From: Syngnathus acus
Lineage: Eukaryota > Chordata > Actinopteri > Syngnathiformes > Syngnathidae
Assembly: GCF_901709675.1 (NCBI RefSeq)
Contig: NC_051093.1
Span: 8,483,553 to 8,547,552 of the forward strand
DNA: 64,000 nucleotides
Direction: 5' to 3'
Both the position numbers and the translations under genes were made by a program. Shown here piece by piece: positions 1-57,911 of this stretch (position 1 is its first letter; each line of letters starts with the position of its first letter). The notes beneath the pieces were generated by a model that saw only the letters and a list, made by a program, of their open reading frames with translations, did no database searches and was not told the DNA's origin.

Positions 1-1674
1 AGACTTTATAACATTCCTGTCTATGGCTCACTTCACTGCTCTAGCTTTAGGCTCTTAAGTGAAAAATGGCTCGGAAAGGTCACTCTAACATATTATTTGG
101 GTGCAGATAATCTACCACTGTGAATTCGATTTCATTTAAAGAGTTTTGCCTCAAGGAAATAAAAAGATTTTTTTTCTTTTCTCCTTTCTGACTTTTTGTT
201 GAGTAATTTAGCATTGCATAATTTGACAAACAGACATTCTAATAATGAATTACTTCTACTATAGGACATGGATTAAGAAAAGGTTTTTTTATGCAATGGA
301 GCTCTAAGCAAATGGAGGAAAGGTCACGTGACACAATCATTTGTGATTTAATATCGCCAAAAAATAACAAATGACAGAATGGGCAGGTTTTTTTTTTTTT
401 TTTCTTATCCCTCCCGATACTGTAGTTGTGGGTCAACCTATTGAATGGTATGCATTCCTTATCTTGAAATATGATGGAAGTGTGCAGTTTATTTCTGGTG
501 CCGTGCAGGAAATTGCAGTTTTGTAATGTTGGAAGTCCAGCCAGAATGAGTTGTTGAACAGTTACTTTGCGCCTATAAAAGAAATAAATACAGAAACAAT
601 GATTAATCAACCTCTTGGAACGCATAAACAAATATATTTGACTTGTTGTACTTTATTTACTTGATTTTTTAAATAATCCAATTATAATTCGATACTCGCC
701 TAAATGTCTCGTAAGACAGAAACCACACTGAGTATATTGTACACTTCAAAATACAATGTGAAATTTGGAAAGCTAAGGTCAAATGAAATATTTTCAGGTT
801 CTCAGCATTTGATAGTTTTGACCCCAACCCCAGCCCAATTCCCACAGCACCTAACAGCTCGTATTCACCTTTGATCAGGACACAAAATGGCAGCACTGGC
901 TCGTCGTCTGAGATGTCAGACAGCTGCCAATTAGATCAGCTCAGCCTCAGGCAAGTGGATGTTAGCCTTGCAGCTACCCAGCTTGTTTTCCACACACTGT
1001 GCCTATATAGAAATTCTCTGCTCACTGGAATCTTGCAATCTGCTGCTGGAGTGGCATGTTTCGAAATTTAATACATATCATTGTCAATTTTTTTTTTTTT
1101 TTAACCTGAAGTGACAGACTGTATTCAATGTCTATTATTAATCATTATCATTCGATGCATTGTGGAGATTCAATTAGTACAGTGAACCAGAAATAAATTA
1201 AAATCCACTCTATTCTATGTAGTTGACTTGCGAAACCTTTGTGATTTGTTGCATGAGGGAGATTTCAACCGAGATGCTGACAGCTACAGAAAAGTGAGTG
1301 AACGTGAGGGCTCATTAGAGCAAAAAGCGTTCAAGTTGTTTGAGACCGTGAGAGGAGAAAGGCAGCGAGAGTAAACAAAAGCAAAACAAACTGATTCAAA
1401 TGGCTTCATTTCATTGAGGTTCTGTCTTGAACTGGCATGCCAATGTACATATTGACATAAATGGGCGCACACATCAATTAAAACATACATGAACTCTGTC
1501 TCTGTCTATATATGTGGTTGTCTTTTGGTCTCAGGGGTAGAGCGAGTGGAGAGTAAAGTGGAAGAGTTGTGGCTTCAAAGATGCTTCCCTTGCCTAGCAG
1601 CCAATTAAAAATCACTCTTCAAATCCAAAAGCCACCCTTCAAATATATATTTGGCGCCTCAAAGTGCAGAGGTG

Positions 1675-1785
1675 GTGGAGTTTGCATGTTCTCCCCATGG
1701 CTGGCAACCGTTTCAGGGTGTAGCTCCGCCTACCAAAGATTGCTCGGATAGGCTCCAGCACACCCGTGACCCTGGTGAGGATGTG
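1675..1785 (+). mobile_element. SINE fragment
   Basis: gtttgcatgttctcccca is joined to ggctggcaaccgtttcaggg and ggataggctccagcacaccc; the middle of the element is deleted. Confidence 0.6.
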
Positions 1786-2859
1786 AAGAAGAAAAAAAAA
1801 CACGAAAGAAACAAGTAGGCTGCTCTGTCTGTTCTTTCATTAACTGCCAGTGGACAGCACATACATCAAGTTCGCACAACTTAGCTTAGGGAGTGCAACA
1901 GTAACCTGCACTGATCCACCCGCAAGGAGGGTTGCCTGTGATGGATTGTGTGACATGAGGAAAGCATACTAAGCATGACTAAAATAGACTCTTTTTGGAT
2001 CTGATGAAATCTGGAAGAATCATATAATCAGGAGATTGGTACTGAAGAAAACCAGCAGATTTTTCTGAAGCTTATTTAAATCATCCAATTTCATTTTACA
2101 AAGATATACTTAACGCCAGAAGTTTGGTTCTTGATTAATAAAAATTACAATAAATGACAAAAACAATCAAAAATACCCCCCAAACTGCAAGACTATATAA
2201 TATAATAATAATAATAATATAATGTATTTTGTTTTTATATTCAACAAGGTTTCTTCAAAATTACTGTCAGGCAAGGAAAACAATCTGGTTTCCATTTTTG
2301 GAAACACAAGGTGGTTTGTTGGAAGAAAAAAAAACTGTTGGTGAAAGTCTGATATCAGCAATTTCAGTATTTATAGCCACAAAGTCATCTTCTCCTATCT
2401 CTGCCATTGTAACTTTTCACAGCAGTTGCCATAAACTTTGGAGATTTTAATGGGACTCCTAACTACTTCTCTGAAGATCACCATTCAGGACTTCTACGGA
2501 TGTGTCCTCTGCTGTGAAGGTGTTTTAAGACATCCGACACTTTCTGCCGGCCGGGAGCAGCTGTAACAACATGGAGGAAACGGTTGTTGCGGCGAAGCCA
2601 TCAAAAAATACGACCTCATGACCGGGTCATGATTTGTTTTTGTGAGGATATGCACTGCTGCCCGATGATTTTACTCTTGAGAACTTGCCGGACGAAGTTT
2701 AAATTACAGACCTCATGAGCTTATTTATACTTGTGCAAAGTTGTAGGAAAAAAAGTTTGTTGTGTTCAAAATGAACCTTCCTACTTGTGATTCTGAACAA
2801 AAGTATTGTAGCGCATATTTAGTCGATGAAAGCAGAACATAGTTGACCACTTTTTGAAG

Positions 2860-3060
2860 CCGAGTGGCTGGGGAGGCTGATGCGGGACAAGCGACCCACT
2901 ATGGACGATGTCCACCACTTTCATCACTTCACCCTAGTGGGGAAGAGCAACAGTAATTCATCTCAATACTGAGTAGTTCAAGAGATCCTTTGTCCCAACA
3001 GTAATTAGACTGTTTAATGCCTCAGTTGAGGGCAGGCACTCGTGACTGAGGCACCGCCCC
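2860..3060 (+). mobile_element. LINE 3'-end remnant
   Basis: The frame at 2979 reads FKRSFVPTVIRLFNAS, close to a common C-terminal motif of fish LINE ORF2. The preceding DNA reads like gcgacccactatggacgatg. Stops and frameshifts are present. Confidence 0.55.
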
Positions 3061-6000
3061 ACCCTCCCCTTTATTTCTACTTCTATCATTTGGACTCAGT
3101 TGTAAGCTACTGCTTGTTGTTACGTTGCGTTGCTATATTTTTTTATTTATTTATTCTTTTTTTTTTTTTAATTCTTCTTTTATTTTATTTTTTATTTATT
3201 TATCAATCGATCGAGTAAAATTTGCCTGGAATGAGCTCATGAGCTCCAGACTTCAATTTACAGTTTATATTTTCAATGACGTCTGTTAAATCAGAGCTGA
3301 AATGAAATCTATCCACTCCCACTGTAATCCTGCATTTGATTAATGTCGTGTTCTAATCTGCATTTGGAAGAAGCCCATGGTTGTGATCTGTGGGTGTTCA
3401 AGTTCAATCATCTTCAGGGTGTCATGAGAACCATATTCAAATTGGACCGATAAAAAGTCACTTGAAACATCATGTAAATCATGACTTATTCATGAGACAA
3501 ACATGGCGTCATATTTCAATGGATGATTGTTTCCTCCAACAATCGCACTGCGCTGAGTTTTTGTGGGTCAATTTCACTTTGGAAAAAGCTTTGGTTGATA
3601 TGTGGTGTGTTGCGGGGCCGATATTTCATGCATGTGATTGTGCCACATTCTGCCGATGAGTGTGAGAAACTGTGCCTGCATAGTAATTGCTTGGGTAGGC
3701 TCCCATAATGTTTTAATGCATAAATATATCAAGCTCTGAAATTACAATTTAATGGTCTGTGGAATTAGAAAAGGAAGCTCTTATTCTCTGCAAGCAACCC
3801 CCACCCTGCTATGCTCACTGCTTTTTTTTTTACCGCCTGCCTTAATATACTCGCCGTTCTCTGTCCTTCCTGTAATACAAAGTTTTCTGTCTTTAATTTC
3901 TTTAGGTACTTTACCATTGAGGAGTTTTACATATTGTGGACAGTTTAAAAAGGTCATGAGCAATTGAGTCTTTCAGCAAATAAAATAATTTAGTATCATA
4001 TGAAAAGTGGAACATATTTATTGCGACATTTTGACAATATATTAATGTATATTCTTTTCTTTTTTTTTAAGGTTCCCATTTTATTTTATTCCTCCCGCTG
4101 CCTCAACATTTTCCGGCTGTGTTACAGATAACAGATTTAAAACAGGAGAATAACCAGTTGCGACATTTGTCTGGCAAGCAAAGATTTTAATCACATTCTA
4201 TGTTTTCACATCGGAATGAGATATCACACCTGAGTTAAATGCCTTCACTCAAATTGGTATCTTACAGATGCAAGGCAATAGAAAAACCCATACACTTTTG
4301 AGTTTTCAATAATTATTTCTGTCATTCTTCCTGCCATGTTCTGGCAAGTTACCGTTTCTCAACATATTCATTTTTCTACTACTCATGCACAACTAATTGC
4401 TTGTTGGAAAGTGTCAGTCACAATGATGAAAATGGTGTGCGCGCGCTTGTATGTGTGCTAGAAAGTTCTGTTGTGAAGAAAAAAAGAAAGCAACATCCTT
4501 CTATTGAACCATGAATCAAATGTATTTGTAATTGTTGTGTTGGGAAGTTTCAATTAAAATAAACTCTTCAGAGACAGACAGATATATATTAAATTGGGTG
4601 TAAAAAAATGTAATTGTTAATGTTAGAGATTTTAAAAATACAAAAAGCTACCCTTTTGACCTGTCTCTTCTGCTTCTATCTTTTAGTCCTTCATTATTTT
4701 GTAGCCATTCGCCCCTTCTTACATGCGATTGGACAATCAATAAAGGATTGTACTGCAAAGCAGAATGCCTCACATCCCCATGTGGGAAGAAAATTTGTGT
4801 TAGAAGATGGCAGCCACTGCACAATAGTGTATTGATGTTTTAAAGAAAAGAACTGGCCGGCATGCGTAAGAGTAAAGGAAGGAGAGAACAAAGCGTGGAA
4901 AAGTGGTAAAGTGATAAAGGAAGAATGAGTAAAAAATATGGACGGAAATAGGTTTAATAATACAAGTTAAGTAAGAGTGTTTGTGTTATTTTATGTTTTG
5001 CATTCATGTTCATTATTTTATACCTTATAATTTGTTTCATTTTTAAGCATCATCATTATTTGGGCCCCCTCGAAAACGAAATCTCAAGAGGATATCCTTT
5101 GAAGGAATAAACAAAACTGCTTTTTTTTTTTTGGAAATGCTTCATGCTGTACCCACTGCGAAAATAGCAGAACTTAATTTAGCCTGCCCGTGAGCAAATT
5201 TAGACCACGCCTCGGGCCGGACATGCACTAAGCACAAAAATAGAGCAGAATTCTTTTTGTGGGAGAGAAAAGCCAACATGCTGAAAATTGGACACATTTA
5301 GGCACCACTGAGCAGACTGTGTGCGGTTGGCTGTGGAAATTGTGCGTCACGATTGTTGCAAATAAGGAACACCTTTTAAAAATGCCACTGACATTTATCT
5401 TGGGCCATGCTTCAAGGCAGTGGCGCTCCCGGTGCACTTCTTAGTTGTATATATCTATAAATACATTTATTTTGCCATCAAAAACCCTTTCTCGGGATTG
5501 GTTTTTCTTATGTACTTTGTCGTGTCACAAAGGCAAAAAAATATTACTATTCTATTATCACTATTCTGCTTGACATTGTTCTTGTTTTTCGGGTCAGTTA
5601 TTGGTGAAAGCAACCCAAGTTCTGAATGAAAAAAAGGTAGAAATTTATCCTTTTCTTCTTGCTGAAAGACTATCCAGTCTTTTTTATTTTTTTTTATTTC
5701 TTGTCACATAATTTCTTGTGAGTTTTGAAAGGTCAGTTATAATACTTGGCTGGCAATATAGGGAACTTAGCTTTGAAAACGCAATGAAATAATTAAACCT
5801 ATCAATTCAAATATTCCATCAAATAGCACCAAAGCAAATAAAAAAAAATCCAGCAAATACAAGAGATTTTCAGCCAATAACAAAAATCTGTCATTTTGTG
5901 CAACGCTTACATACGACATCCATTGTTTTCATGCGTCCTCATAAAATAATGTGTGGGTTGGATCTTAACCTCTTTAGCAAGCACTCGGAAAGCATGGTTA

Positions 6001-9000
6001 TCTGGTTTTGAAAATGCTGCCATCTGTGGATCGATAACACTGAAAAGGTTGGAAGTGGTTGGTGGAGGCTACATTCATAAGAGTACAGTGGTTGCCGCCA
6101 TTAGTCTTTTGACCTCACCACAATTACTGGAAGTACTATTCGTTGTGGCTGCTCGCTTTCTCGCATGCTGCTTATTTGATTCACTGAACTCATTTAGCAA
6201 TTTATACCAACATTTACCCCTCTCACTACTTTTGATGGCGTTCTGTCGACTCCCTTGCAGTCATGGAACTGGATTATTTTCTCAGGAATTTGCTTTGATA
6301 ATTATTTTTCTTATTTGCTATTACATTTAGATTGGAAGATTGGAAATAGTCATTGACATTGGCAGTCACAAAATATTCTCGGATGACTAATAATGCAAGT
6401 TGAGTTTCTTAATACCAGAAAAGAAAGTATTTGTCATGCTTATAAGTCCAATTTTTATTTTTGCTGGTGTGAAAGCTATTGACTAAGTCATGGACTCTTC
6501 AGAAGATTGTTCAGTCAGACCACTCACATTAATGGTGAAGTAAATTGAAAAATGCAATCAATGATCAGAGTGAATCACTGGCAGTAATGATATCAGTGTG
6601 AGATAATCCAATTATTGCCGCACAGAGATTCATTCTCTATTGGTATTTGGGTGCTTTGCCTGTCACAGTAAAGTATGTACCACTTTCTTGCCTGATCAAA
6701 GATTCCAAAGACAGCATTTACAGAAAATGAGGATACATTTGGGCTATGAGTCATACTATTAAGGAAAGACTCCAAGAAATGCACACAATCTTTCTTGACT
6801 TGTATCCCATTTTGCATTAGAATATAGACATTTAAATGCTTATTGAAAGTGATCTGATACTCTTAATGACTTTTGGGTGCAAAAATAGCCCAATTGCAAA
6901 CGTGAGCCCTCAAACTGGGTTTGAAATTAACTATTGAATTCACAACCGTAAAATATAATAAAAAATAAAATGTAAAAAATAATAAAATATATATATATAT
7001 ATAAAAATATAACAATATAAAATAATCTGGCCCTGCGTGAAAAAGTACTAAAACTGTTTGGTCCACCCTGGGTAACAAGAACTGAAAACAAGTGTTTTGT
7101 GTAACTAGCATTGGGTCTCTGTGGAGACACTTTGACACATTCTCCCTCGCAGGATTGCTCCAAGTCAGCAACACCGAAGTGCTTTCAAGCATGAACAGCC
7201 TTTTTAAGTCATGCCGCAGTATTTCAATCGGATTGAAGTCAGGACTTTGACCACTCCAAAACCTTCTTTTCTTTTTTTTTTAAAGCTTTCAAAAGTTGCT
7301 TGCTACAAAGAATAAAAACCCAATTTTTTCCTCATTGCATTCTGGTAGATCCCAAATGAAGCCCATCAACATTGACATGTCAAACTCTCACCTCTGATAA
7401 CACCTGGCCCTTGAGTAAATAAGCTCCCCAAGGTTGAGGAAATATTGTATATTACTCTGTCCATAGTACTTTCAAAAGGGCCATAACACAGCTGCAGGAG
7501 ACCTGAATGAGCATCACACACGTATGCTAATGTCTCTTGCCACCTGCAGCTGCATCGGGAATTTTAGCAGCAAAGTCCTTTCGTTAACCAGCCAGATAGA
7601 AAATGGTTGGATGGATGAATATTCATTTCCCGTCATTTCCTGCAGCCACTTTCACTTACCGGATAATTCCACAATTTCCACCAAAGTGTTTGCATGAACA
7701 CAAACGTATCGAGAGGAGGAATTAGAAGATTACCTTTGCATGTCCCATGATATGATATAAAATAAAGTCTCTAGGAAGCATTAGCGCGGCTTTAACGCTG
7801 TTTGAATGTCTTTTTCTCTCATCACATTTCAGCCCCTCTCACTGGCCATTATGAGCTGAGTAGTGGTTGAGATATAGTTTCCCACTGGGGACTGCTAGCA
7901 TTCCTGCTCATTCAGCATCTTCTCACTCATTCCTGTTTGCCCTCCCTTTTTCCATCATTGCTTCTCAGCTTTCATCCCCAGGAGGGTTTTGTATTGTGCG
8001 CAACACAGCATCGTCATTAAAAATCGTCTCAAAAAATTATTTCATTAAAAAAACAGCAGAAATTGATCTGATTTGATACTATTGTGCCGAAGAAAGTGCC
8101 AACATGTTAGTGACTCTACATAGATACTTGAAGTCCAAATCAATTATTTCATCCTGATTTATAAATCCAAAAAATGATTACATCAGCTTGGTTTAAAAAA
8201 AAGTAAAAAAAAAAAAAAAGAGCCCTTAATACTACTTGGAATGAACTTGCCAAACAATTGTAATCTCTTATATGAATTACAGGCCAATCAGATAAAGTGG
8301 TTCTTGTAATTGACAAGCAAATTGCAAGCAAAAATGTTTTGTTTTTCACATATTGTGATGGATCAGCAGCTAAAGCAAGCACAAATGTATTCAGCAAGCG
8401 CCACAAGCTGCTCTTTTGCAGAGCCAATAAAATCAGACCTGACCATTGATTTTTAGATTCATGAAAGTACCTGCAAATTTTTATTTGTATCAAATGAACC
8501 ATACAATGAACAATCCAACATAAACTCTCCCCAGTTAAAGCCAATTTAAACACCGCCTTAATGTGCTGGAAAAGAATCGTCTCTCTGGATGATCCAAAGC
8601 AAAGCATCAGATTGCAATCAGAACAATTTTCTGCACTAAATGTTCCCTCCATCTCCTCCCATGCGCTCTCCTATAATTGTTTCAAAAAGTTTTATTCTCT
8701 CCTAAATCAGTGCTGCTGGCAGGTAAATTACTGTCGAGCCACGAGGGAAAAGAAGTAATTAAAGTGTTGGTACTTTCACAAGCCAGGAATATATTTTTTA
8801 CATTGATTCCAGACTCCTGAAGATATAAATTGCTCGAGAAATAATGCAGCTTCATTTGTTTACCCTCTCAAAAAACAAATATTGACATTGACAATTGATC
8901 GTTTTTGCATAATAAAAGCAATTATCAGTAATGAGCTTTCAATGCGTTAATTATAATGCAAGTGCACGAATATGCTGTCGTGACTTTTTTTAAGCACTGT

Positions 9001-9069
9001 GATTTCTTTCCATACAACTGTTGGACTCATTTTCTGGTTTTGTCTTCTCTTGTAGGATTTTGCCAACTA

Positions 9070-53016
<43,947 letters not shown>

Positions 53017-53065
53017 CAAGACTTCCCAACTGAAACACAACCTTCCAACTGGATAGGAAGAAAGC

Positions 53066-53068
<3 letters not shown>

Positions 53069-53100
<32 letters not shown>

Positions 53101-53126
53101 CGCGTGTGTGTATGCATGTGTGTGTG
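53069..53126 (+). repeat. (TG)n tract in rbfox1 3' UTR
   Basis: An uninterrupted TG run to 53097, then GT-rich sequence with an embedded TGCATG at 53113. Confidence 0.93.
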
Positions 53127-55346
53127 AATATTAAGAGAGACATTGCTGAGGCCTGGGTATTGCAATACATGCAACTTAAGCATCATTTCAGCATCTCCTA
53201 AGAGAGAGAAAAATATATGACTAAAATGACAGCTGATATTTTTCATCTTATACCTCAAGATATTTTGTGCTGTGTATTTTGATATTGTGGGGTTTTCATT
53301 TCGAAAGATTTAAACATAGTTTTCAGCTGTAGAAATTGTGTCCATGGTACTAATAGAGTCATTGTTAAGAGTTAAAGATTAGGACACAGATGAACTATTT
53401 ATCTGATAGATATTATTGTATATAACAGCTATTATGATTTGTTTTTTTCCACACTTGCCAATGAAAAGCATGAGTCGCACAATCTTATGATTTTATTCCT
53501 GACAAATGACAGAAAAAGTACAATTTGGAGATTCAAGTTGTTCATGCTTTTCAAGCTTAATTGTCTGTTTAAAGGGACTATGCTTGTCAACAGCTATTTT
53601 TTTCTTCTTTCTGCATCCTTTTGCACTTACTCATTTTCACTGATGCATTTTTTACGCAGTTTGGAATCATGTCGAGGTTTTGAAAACATTGTCTTATAAA
53701 TTGAGTTTTTGTGAACCGGATAGGGTCATTAAAAGCTGCATCGAGAAGCAACGGCTTGCTAATTATTTGAACTCCATCATCTGAAGATCATGACTTTCTT
53801 ATCTCATTTGTTTTGAGGAAAAGCTATTTCCCACTGACCTCAACTTTACATTTCACTGTGCAGTTTTATTATGGTCATTGTAGTAAATGTCTTGTTGTTT
53901 GTATTATTTATTTGATTCTCTTAAATTATTTGAATAATTTGTAAGTTGTTTTGCAGTGACTTAGTCATGATCCAAAATTTGGATTGGAATGTGAATGTTA
54001 AGTTATAAGCAATGCCAGCAAGATTCAGAAGTGAGCCAGAAGGTTTTCAGATTGTAGCTTTACTGACTAAATAATGTGGTTTCATCTGCCACGGCCTCCA
54101 AAGTACATATTTGTTCATTCAATGATTATTCTGTAAGCTAAAAAAAAAAGTAAGATAATTAAATTGGATGTGACTGAGAGGTAAAGTCAGAATACTCCTG
54201 ATAAATTTCGACATAATCATAAATTGAGCAATTTGCTGCAGCTAATCCTTTTTTGTCTTGAGTAGCGATGGTTATTAGAATGTAGATTTTTTTTTTTTTT
54301 TAATAGGAACTTCCAATTGATTGGTATATTTGATCATTTTTTTATATTGCTGGAGAAAATTCAAGTATATATTTTGCAGTGTATTTTATCTTTTTTAAGT
54401 GTTCATTTGGTTTTGCTTTTTTTTTCCCAGTAAATAAAAAAAATATGAGGGATAAGAAGTTATAATCAAACAATGTATGATATTTGAATTGTGCAGTAAA
54501 GATATTATCTTATATGAAATACATCATGGTATAATGTTTTAGATTTAGCCAATTAGATCGGTTGTTAGGGCAAGCTAGCTCCTTTTCTATCAAGTCACGT
54601 TCCGATTTCTAGCAAGTCTTTACAAATAATGACATTGTAGTTCTACAGTATATACGCTCATTTGTTTACGTTGTCAAATGTACCATTTTGCACATGTAAG
54701 GTGTAATTTCCACATAAATCTGAGACATATCAGTGCTGTAGGTGTAAATTTTCCTCCTTTTTTATTCCGTTGATTTTGCTCTTTATGTTATTCTTAATGT
54801 GACATAGCTTACTTTTATAGACTATCAATCTCTTTGGAAACATAACTGTTTGAATATTATATACAATTATATACATATTTAAAAAAAAAAACAGTAAATC
54901 ATTTGTGAACAAGCTAATTAATGATGTACATAGAAGTTGATGGAATCAATCTGTAGTGCTTCTGAATGACACTACTTGGGGAAAAGAGACTTTGGATGGT
55001 GCAAGCCAATCCTTGCACCACATTCTGTTTACAAGTGTTCCCAATTAGTGGTGTTGTTACACACATATCTTCCCTTTTGTATCTATCACAAATTCGAATC
55101 CTCAGATGCACCGAATTAAAGGCAGCGAATTGAAAAGCGTCACGGCACTTTGGCTCTGCTGGTTGAAATGTTGCGAATGACGATGAGACGGGATGACTTG
55201 AAGGTCTTCACTATGCTGAATGTCTGATTCTGTAACTACTTTATCTAAAGTGCTGCTTCCAGTAGGTGTTGTGGTTCAAAACGAGGCTTCCTGCACTGTC
55301 ATTGTATGTGCATGTACTATGGTTCTTCCACTTGTCAATAACCATC

Positions 55347-55352
55347 AATAAA
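55347..55352 (+). terminator. rbfox1: rbfox1 poly(A) signal AATAAA
   Basis: A canonical AATAAA is followed within 30 nt by a T/GT-rich element (tgtttatgtttgagtgccgtg). It is the best end site for the plus-strand gene, with cleavage expected near 55370. Confidence 0.75.
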
Positions 55353-55372
55353 GTTTTTTTTTCTCAAATGTT

Positions 55373-56591
55373 TATGTTTGAGTGCCGTGTTGCACATACG
55401 AAGCAGTATTTTAGCTAATTTATTTCATGTGGAGGACCAATACTGAATAAAAGTGAAAATATATACTTGTATAGAAAAACTATGTTAGGCTTCCCTGGGA
55501 TGTATTTTATTTCTCTAGAGGGGTAAAATAATGCCCTCATTTAATGAGTCTGGAAGGATTTTAATCTTTTTTAGTTACATAAAATAACTCTCAGAATTAT
55601 TTATGTCTTTTTATCATTTAGACTATATATGATTCAACTATCTTAAATGCACCAAGGTGAAAGCACACTTTGAGTCAGTATGTCTGGCCTTGCTTTCAAT
55701 TTAATTAAATACATGAATTACACTCAATCTGAATGGTGAAATTAGAAAAAAAAAATTACCTCGTAATTAGGCTGAAAGATAAGCAATATAAATATTTAAA
55801 TTTGATGAAGGGGTCACATTAGACAAGTTAATTATGTCTGACTAGCTAAGAAACAGGCCATCAATAATGCATGGCAGGTCACATGGCAGAGAGACAAACT
55901 GTACATTTTTAAACTTGACGGCTCTTTACTCTGATTGTTATAGATTATATAGATTGATTATTATAGATATATATATAATTGACTTTTTCCTCTTGTTGAA
56001 AGGTTGATTTTTTTTTTTAATTCATTTTATTTCCAGTTGGGTTGCAGACCTGTCTGTGCAGGGGTTTTTCTAATTCGTTGGTTTTATGCACCATCTTGTG
56101 GTCATATGACTACATCACAAGAGTGATGCATTTCATCGGTCTGACAGCCAAACTGTATCAAAATTAATAGCATGAGATAATCAGACATTGACACAACCAA
56201 ATAAATAAAAACTAATAGCATTATACATTTTGCAAATCCATATGTGCTGTACTCAGGCTGCAAAGCAATGGCTGGAAATATAATTTACAGACTGGCAAAT
56301 TATTGTGGTTATTTTAATAAGGTTATTTCAATATGGAGGCTGTGCTATAACAACATATCTTACTGATTTTAGATTTTTGCATAGCTTTGGCTATGAAATA
56401 TGTAGTTATGAATGCACATCGAAATGTTTTCATTGACGTTGAAGGATTTCTACTCAACCAGCAGGGGGCAGGATTGATCAACTTTTCTTACCATAAGTGA
56501 TGATACTGAATCCACAGACACAAGACATCATGTTGACATTTTTAGCCATACAACTACAAGAAATAAATGTACATCAAAGTCAAATAAGAGA
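55373..56591. other. Intergenic gap between convergent rbfox1 and jup
   Basis: About 1.2 kb, AT-rich, with no recognised gene or named repeat. A short AT repeat lies near 55963-55978. Confidence 0.6.
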
Positions 56592-56597
56592 TTTATT
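56592..56597 (-). terminator. jup: Candidate jup poly(A) signal
   Basis: The minus strand reads AATAAAT, followed downstream by a T/GT-rich stretch (tttgactttgatgtac). Alternative signals at 56996-57001 and 56804-56809 are about as good. Confidence 0.35.
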
Positions 56598-57911
56598 CAA
56601 TTCAGATTAAGGTACAGTACACTACAACTCTGTTGAAGGCTCAGCAAATTATGTGATTTGTGCTTTTTTTTTTTTTTTTTTTTTAACATTGAAGTGTCTC
56701 TTCTGGTGGTATTTTGCAAACAGAAACAGCCAAGTCGTAACCACAGTTGACCTTGATAAGAAGCATAATGTTGTCCTTTGGCCAACCAGTTCTAGCCTGG
56801 ATCTTTATTACACTTTAAATTGAATCTTTCCTTATGTTGAGAACAATCTTACTACTGTTATTTCAATGTAAACTCTCCAAGAAAATGTGAACAAGTTGAT
56901 TAAATGAATGTGGTACAGACTTTTAAGAATTTAAAATCAGTTTTTTTTAAATCCATTTTAGAACCAAAAGTCATTGTGTTCTTTTTTTTAATTTTTTTAT
57001 TAACTAATTGGCCAACATAGTGCCTCATCCATTTTAACTTCCCCCCGTCTCTGTTTCCTTCTCAGTATGCAAAGGTGAACAATTTTGCCATTTTAGTCAC
57101 ATTATAATACCATGCAACAACCACATAGGGACACTCTGGTACATGTGAACAGTTCAGATACACAGAGACATCGAAATGACAGCAGGGATACACAGGAAGC
57201 ATTCGGTAAAAAAATTAGACTAACATTAATCCCAAGTTAAAAAAAAGTTTTTCCTGTTCGATGACATCCAGAGATGAGCAATTTTAAAATAGCAAACACT
57301 CCCTCGCCCAAAAAACGTCCGTACATTATTATACAGTCTCCGAATGTTTGAATGCTACTGTATGTCTTTTAACGGAAGCAAGGAAGGGTTTTGTTCGGAC
57401 TGTCAGTAAGATTTATCAAATAGCTATATCGATGGTCCACAAAAAAACAAAGCCGCCTATTGTGAATTGTTTCCCATTAAATGCTGAGAACAAGGATGAC
57501 TCCACATTTTCAGGCTGCTTATTTCTTTTTCAGATAAGAGGTTTTGTATTGTGGCCAATTGCATCTTGTGCTTGTCCCACATGCCCTAACGGTTCATGTA
57601 ACGTGCCATGTGACTGCTTTTAATAGTTACCTGTGTAACAGCACACTTTCACCCCACTTGAAGACATCATAACAAAATAACCACTGTGTTATTTACACCT
57701 GCAATTAACACTTTCAATAAACCCATCTCCAAAAGTTCTTGATTGCCAACTGGGATATTTTCCACTTTAGAAAAGTTTGAAAAGGCTTGATTTCTCATTG
57801 TCATTCAGACTTTCAGAAGCTTTCTTCTTTTTTTTTCCTCCAGAATTCCTTCAGTCCTTTCTTTCTGTGATTTGTTAATCATCCTTATCGGTTAGACTCT
57901 GTTTTGAGATC
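56592..57911 (-). other. jup: Probable jup 3'-UTR-only exon
   Basis: On the minus strand a strong acceptor (tttatttcttgcag) ends at 57912 and could receive the donor at 58937. The exon would run down to one of three minus-strand AATAAA signals, at 57001-56996, 56809-56804 or 56597-56592. I see no coding continuity here. The end chosen is the farthest signal and is uncertain. Confidence 0.5.

Larger units (their letters stand above)
1..9055. other. Upstream region of rbfox1, no coding exon recognised
   Basis: This is AT-rich sequence with short meaningless ORFs. It holds a SINE-tail fragment near 1675-1785, a LINE 3'-end remnant near 2860-3060, T-rich tracts near 3140-3200 and simple repeats. 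It is either 5' flank or a 5' UTR intron of rbfox1, since the 9056 exon starts with an acceptor. Confidence 0.6.
53017..55372 (+). other. rbfox1: rbfox1 3' UTR
   Basis: About 2.35 kb of AT-rich sequence lies between the stop codon and the AATAAA at 55347. It contains a (TG)n tract at 53069-53097 continuing as GT-rich DNA to 53126, TGCATG at 53113 and 55309, several T-runs, and an inner AATAAA at 54435 that may act as a proximal site. No large ORF of interest is present. Confidence 0.8.

Noticed and set aside
8149-8652. 167-codon open frame on the minus strand
   Set aside because: No known domain, low-complexity Phe/Lys runs from poly-A/T tracts, and no splice context. Likely chance.
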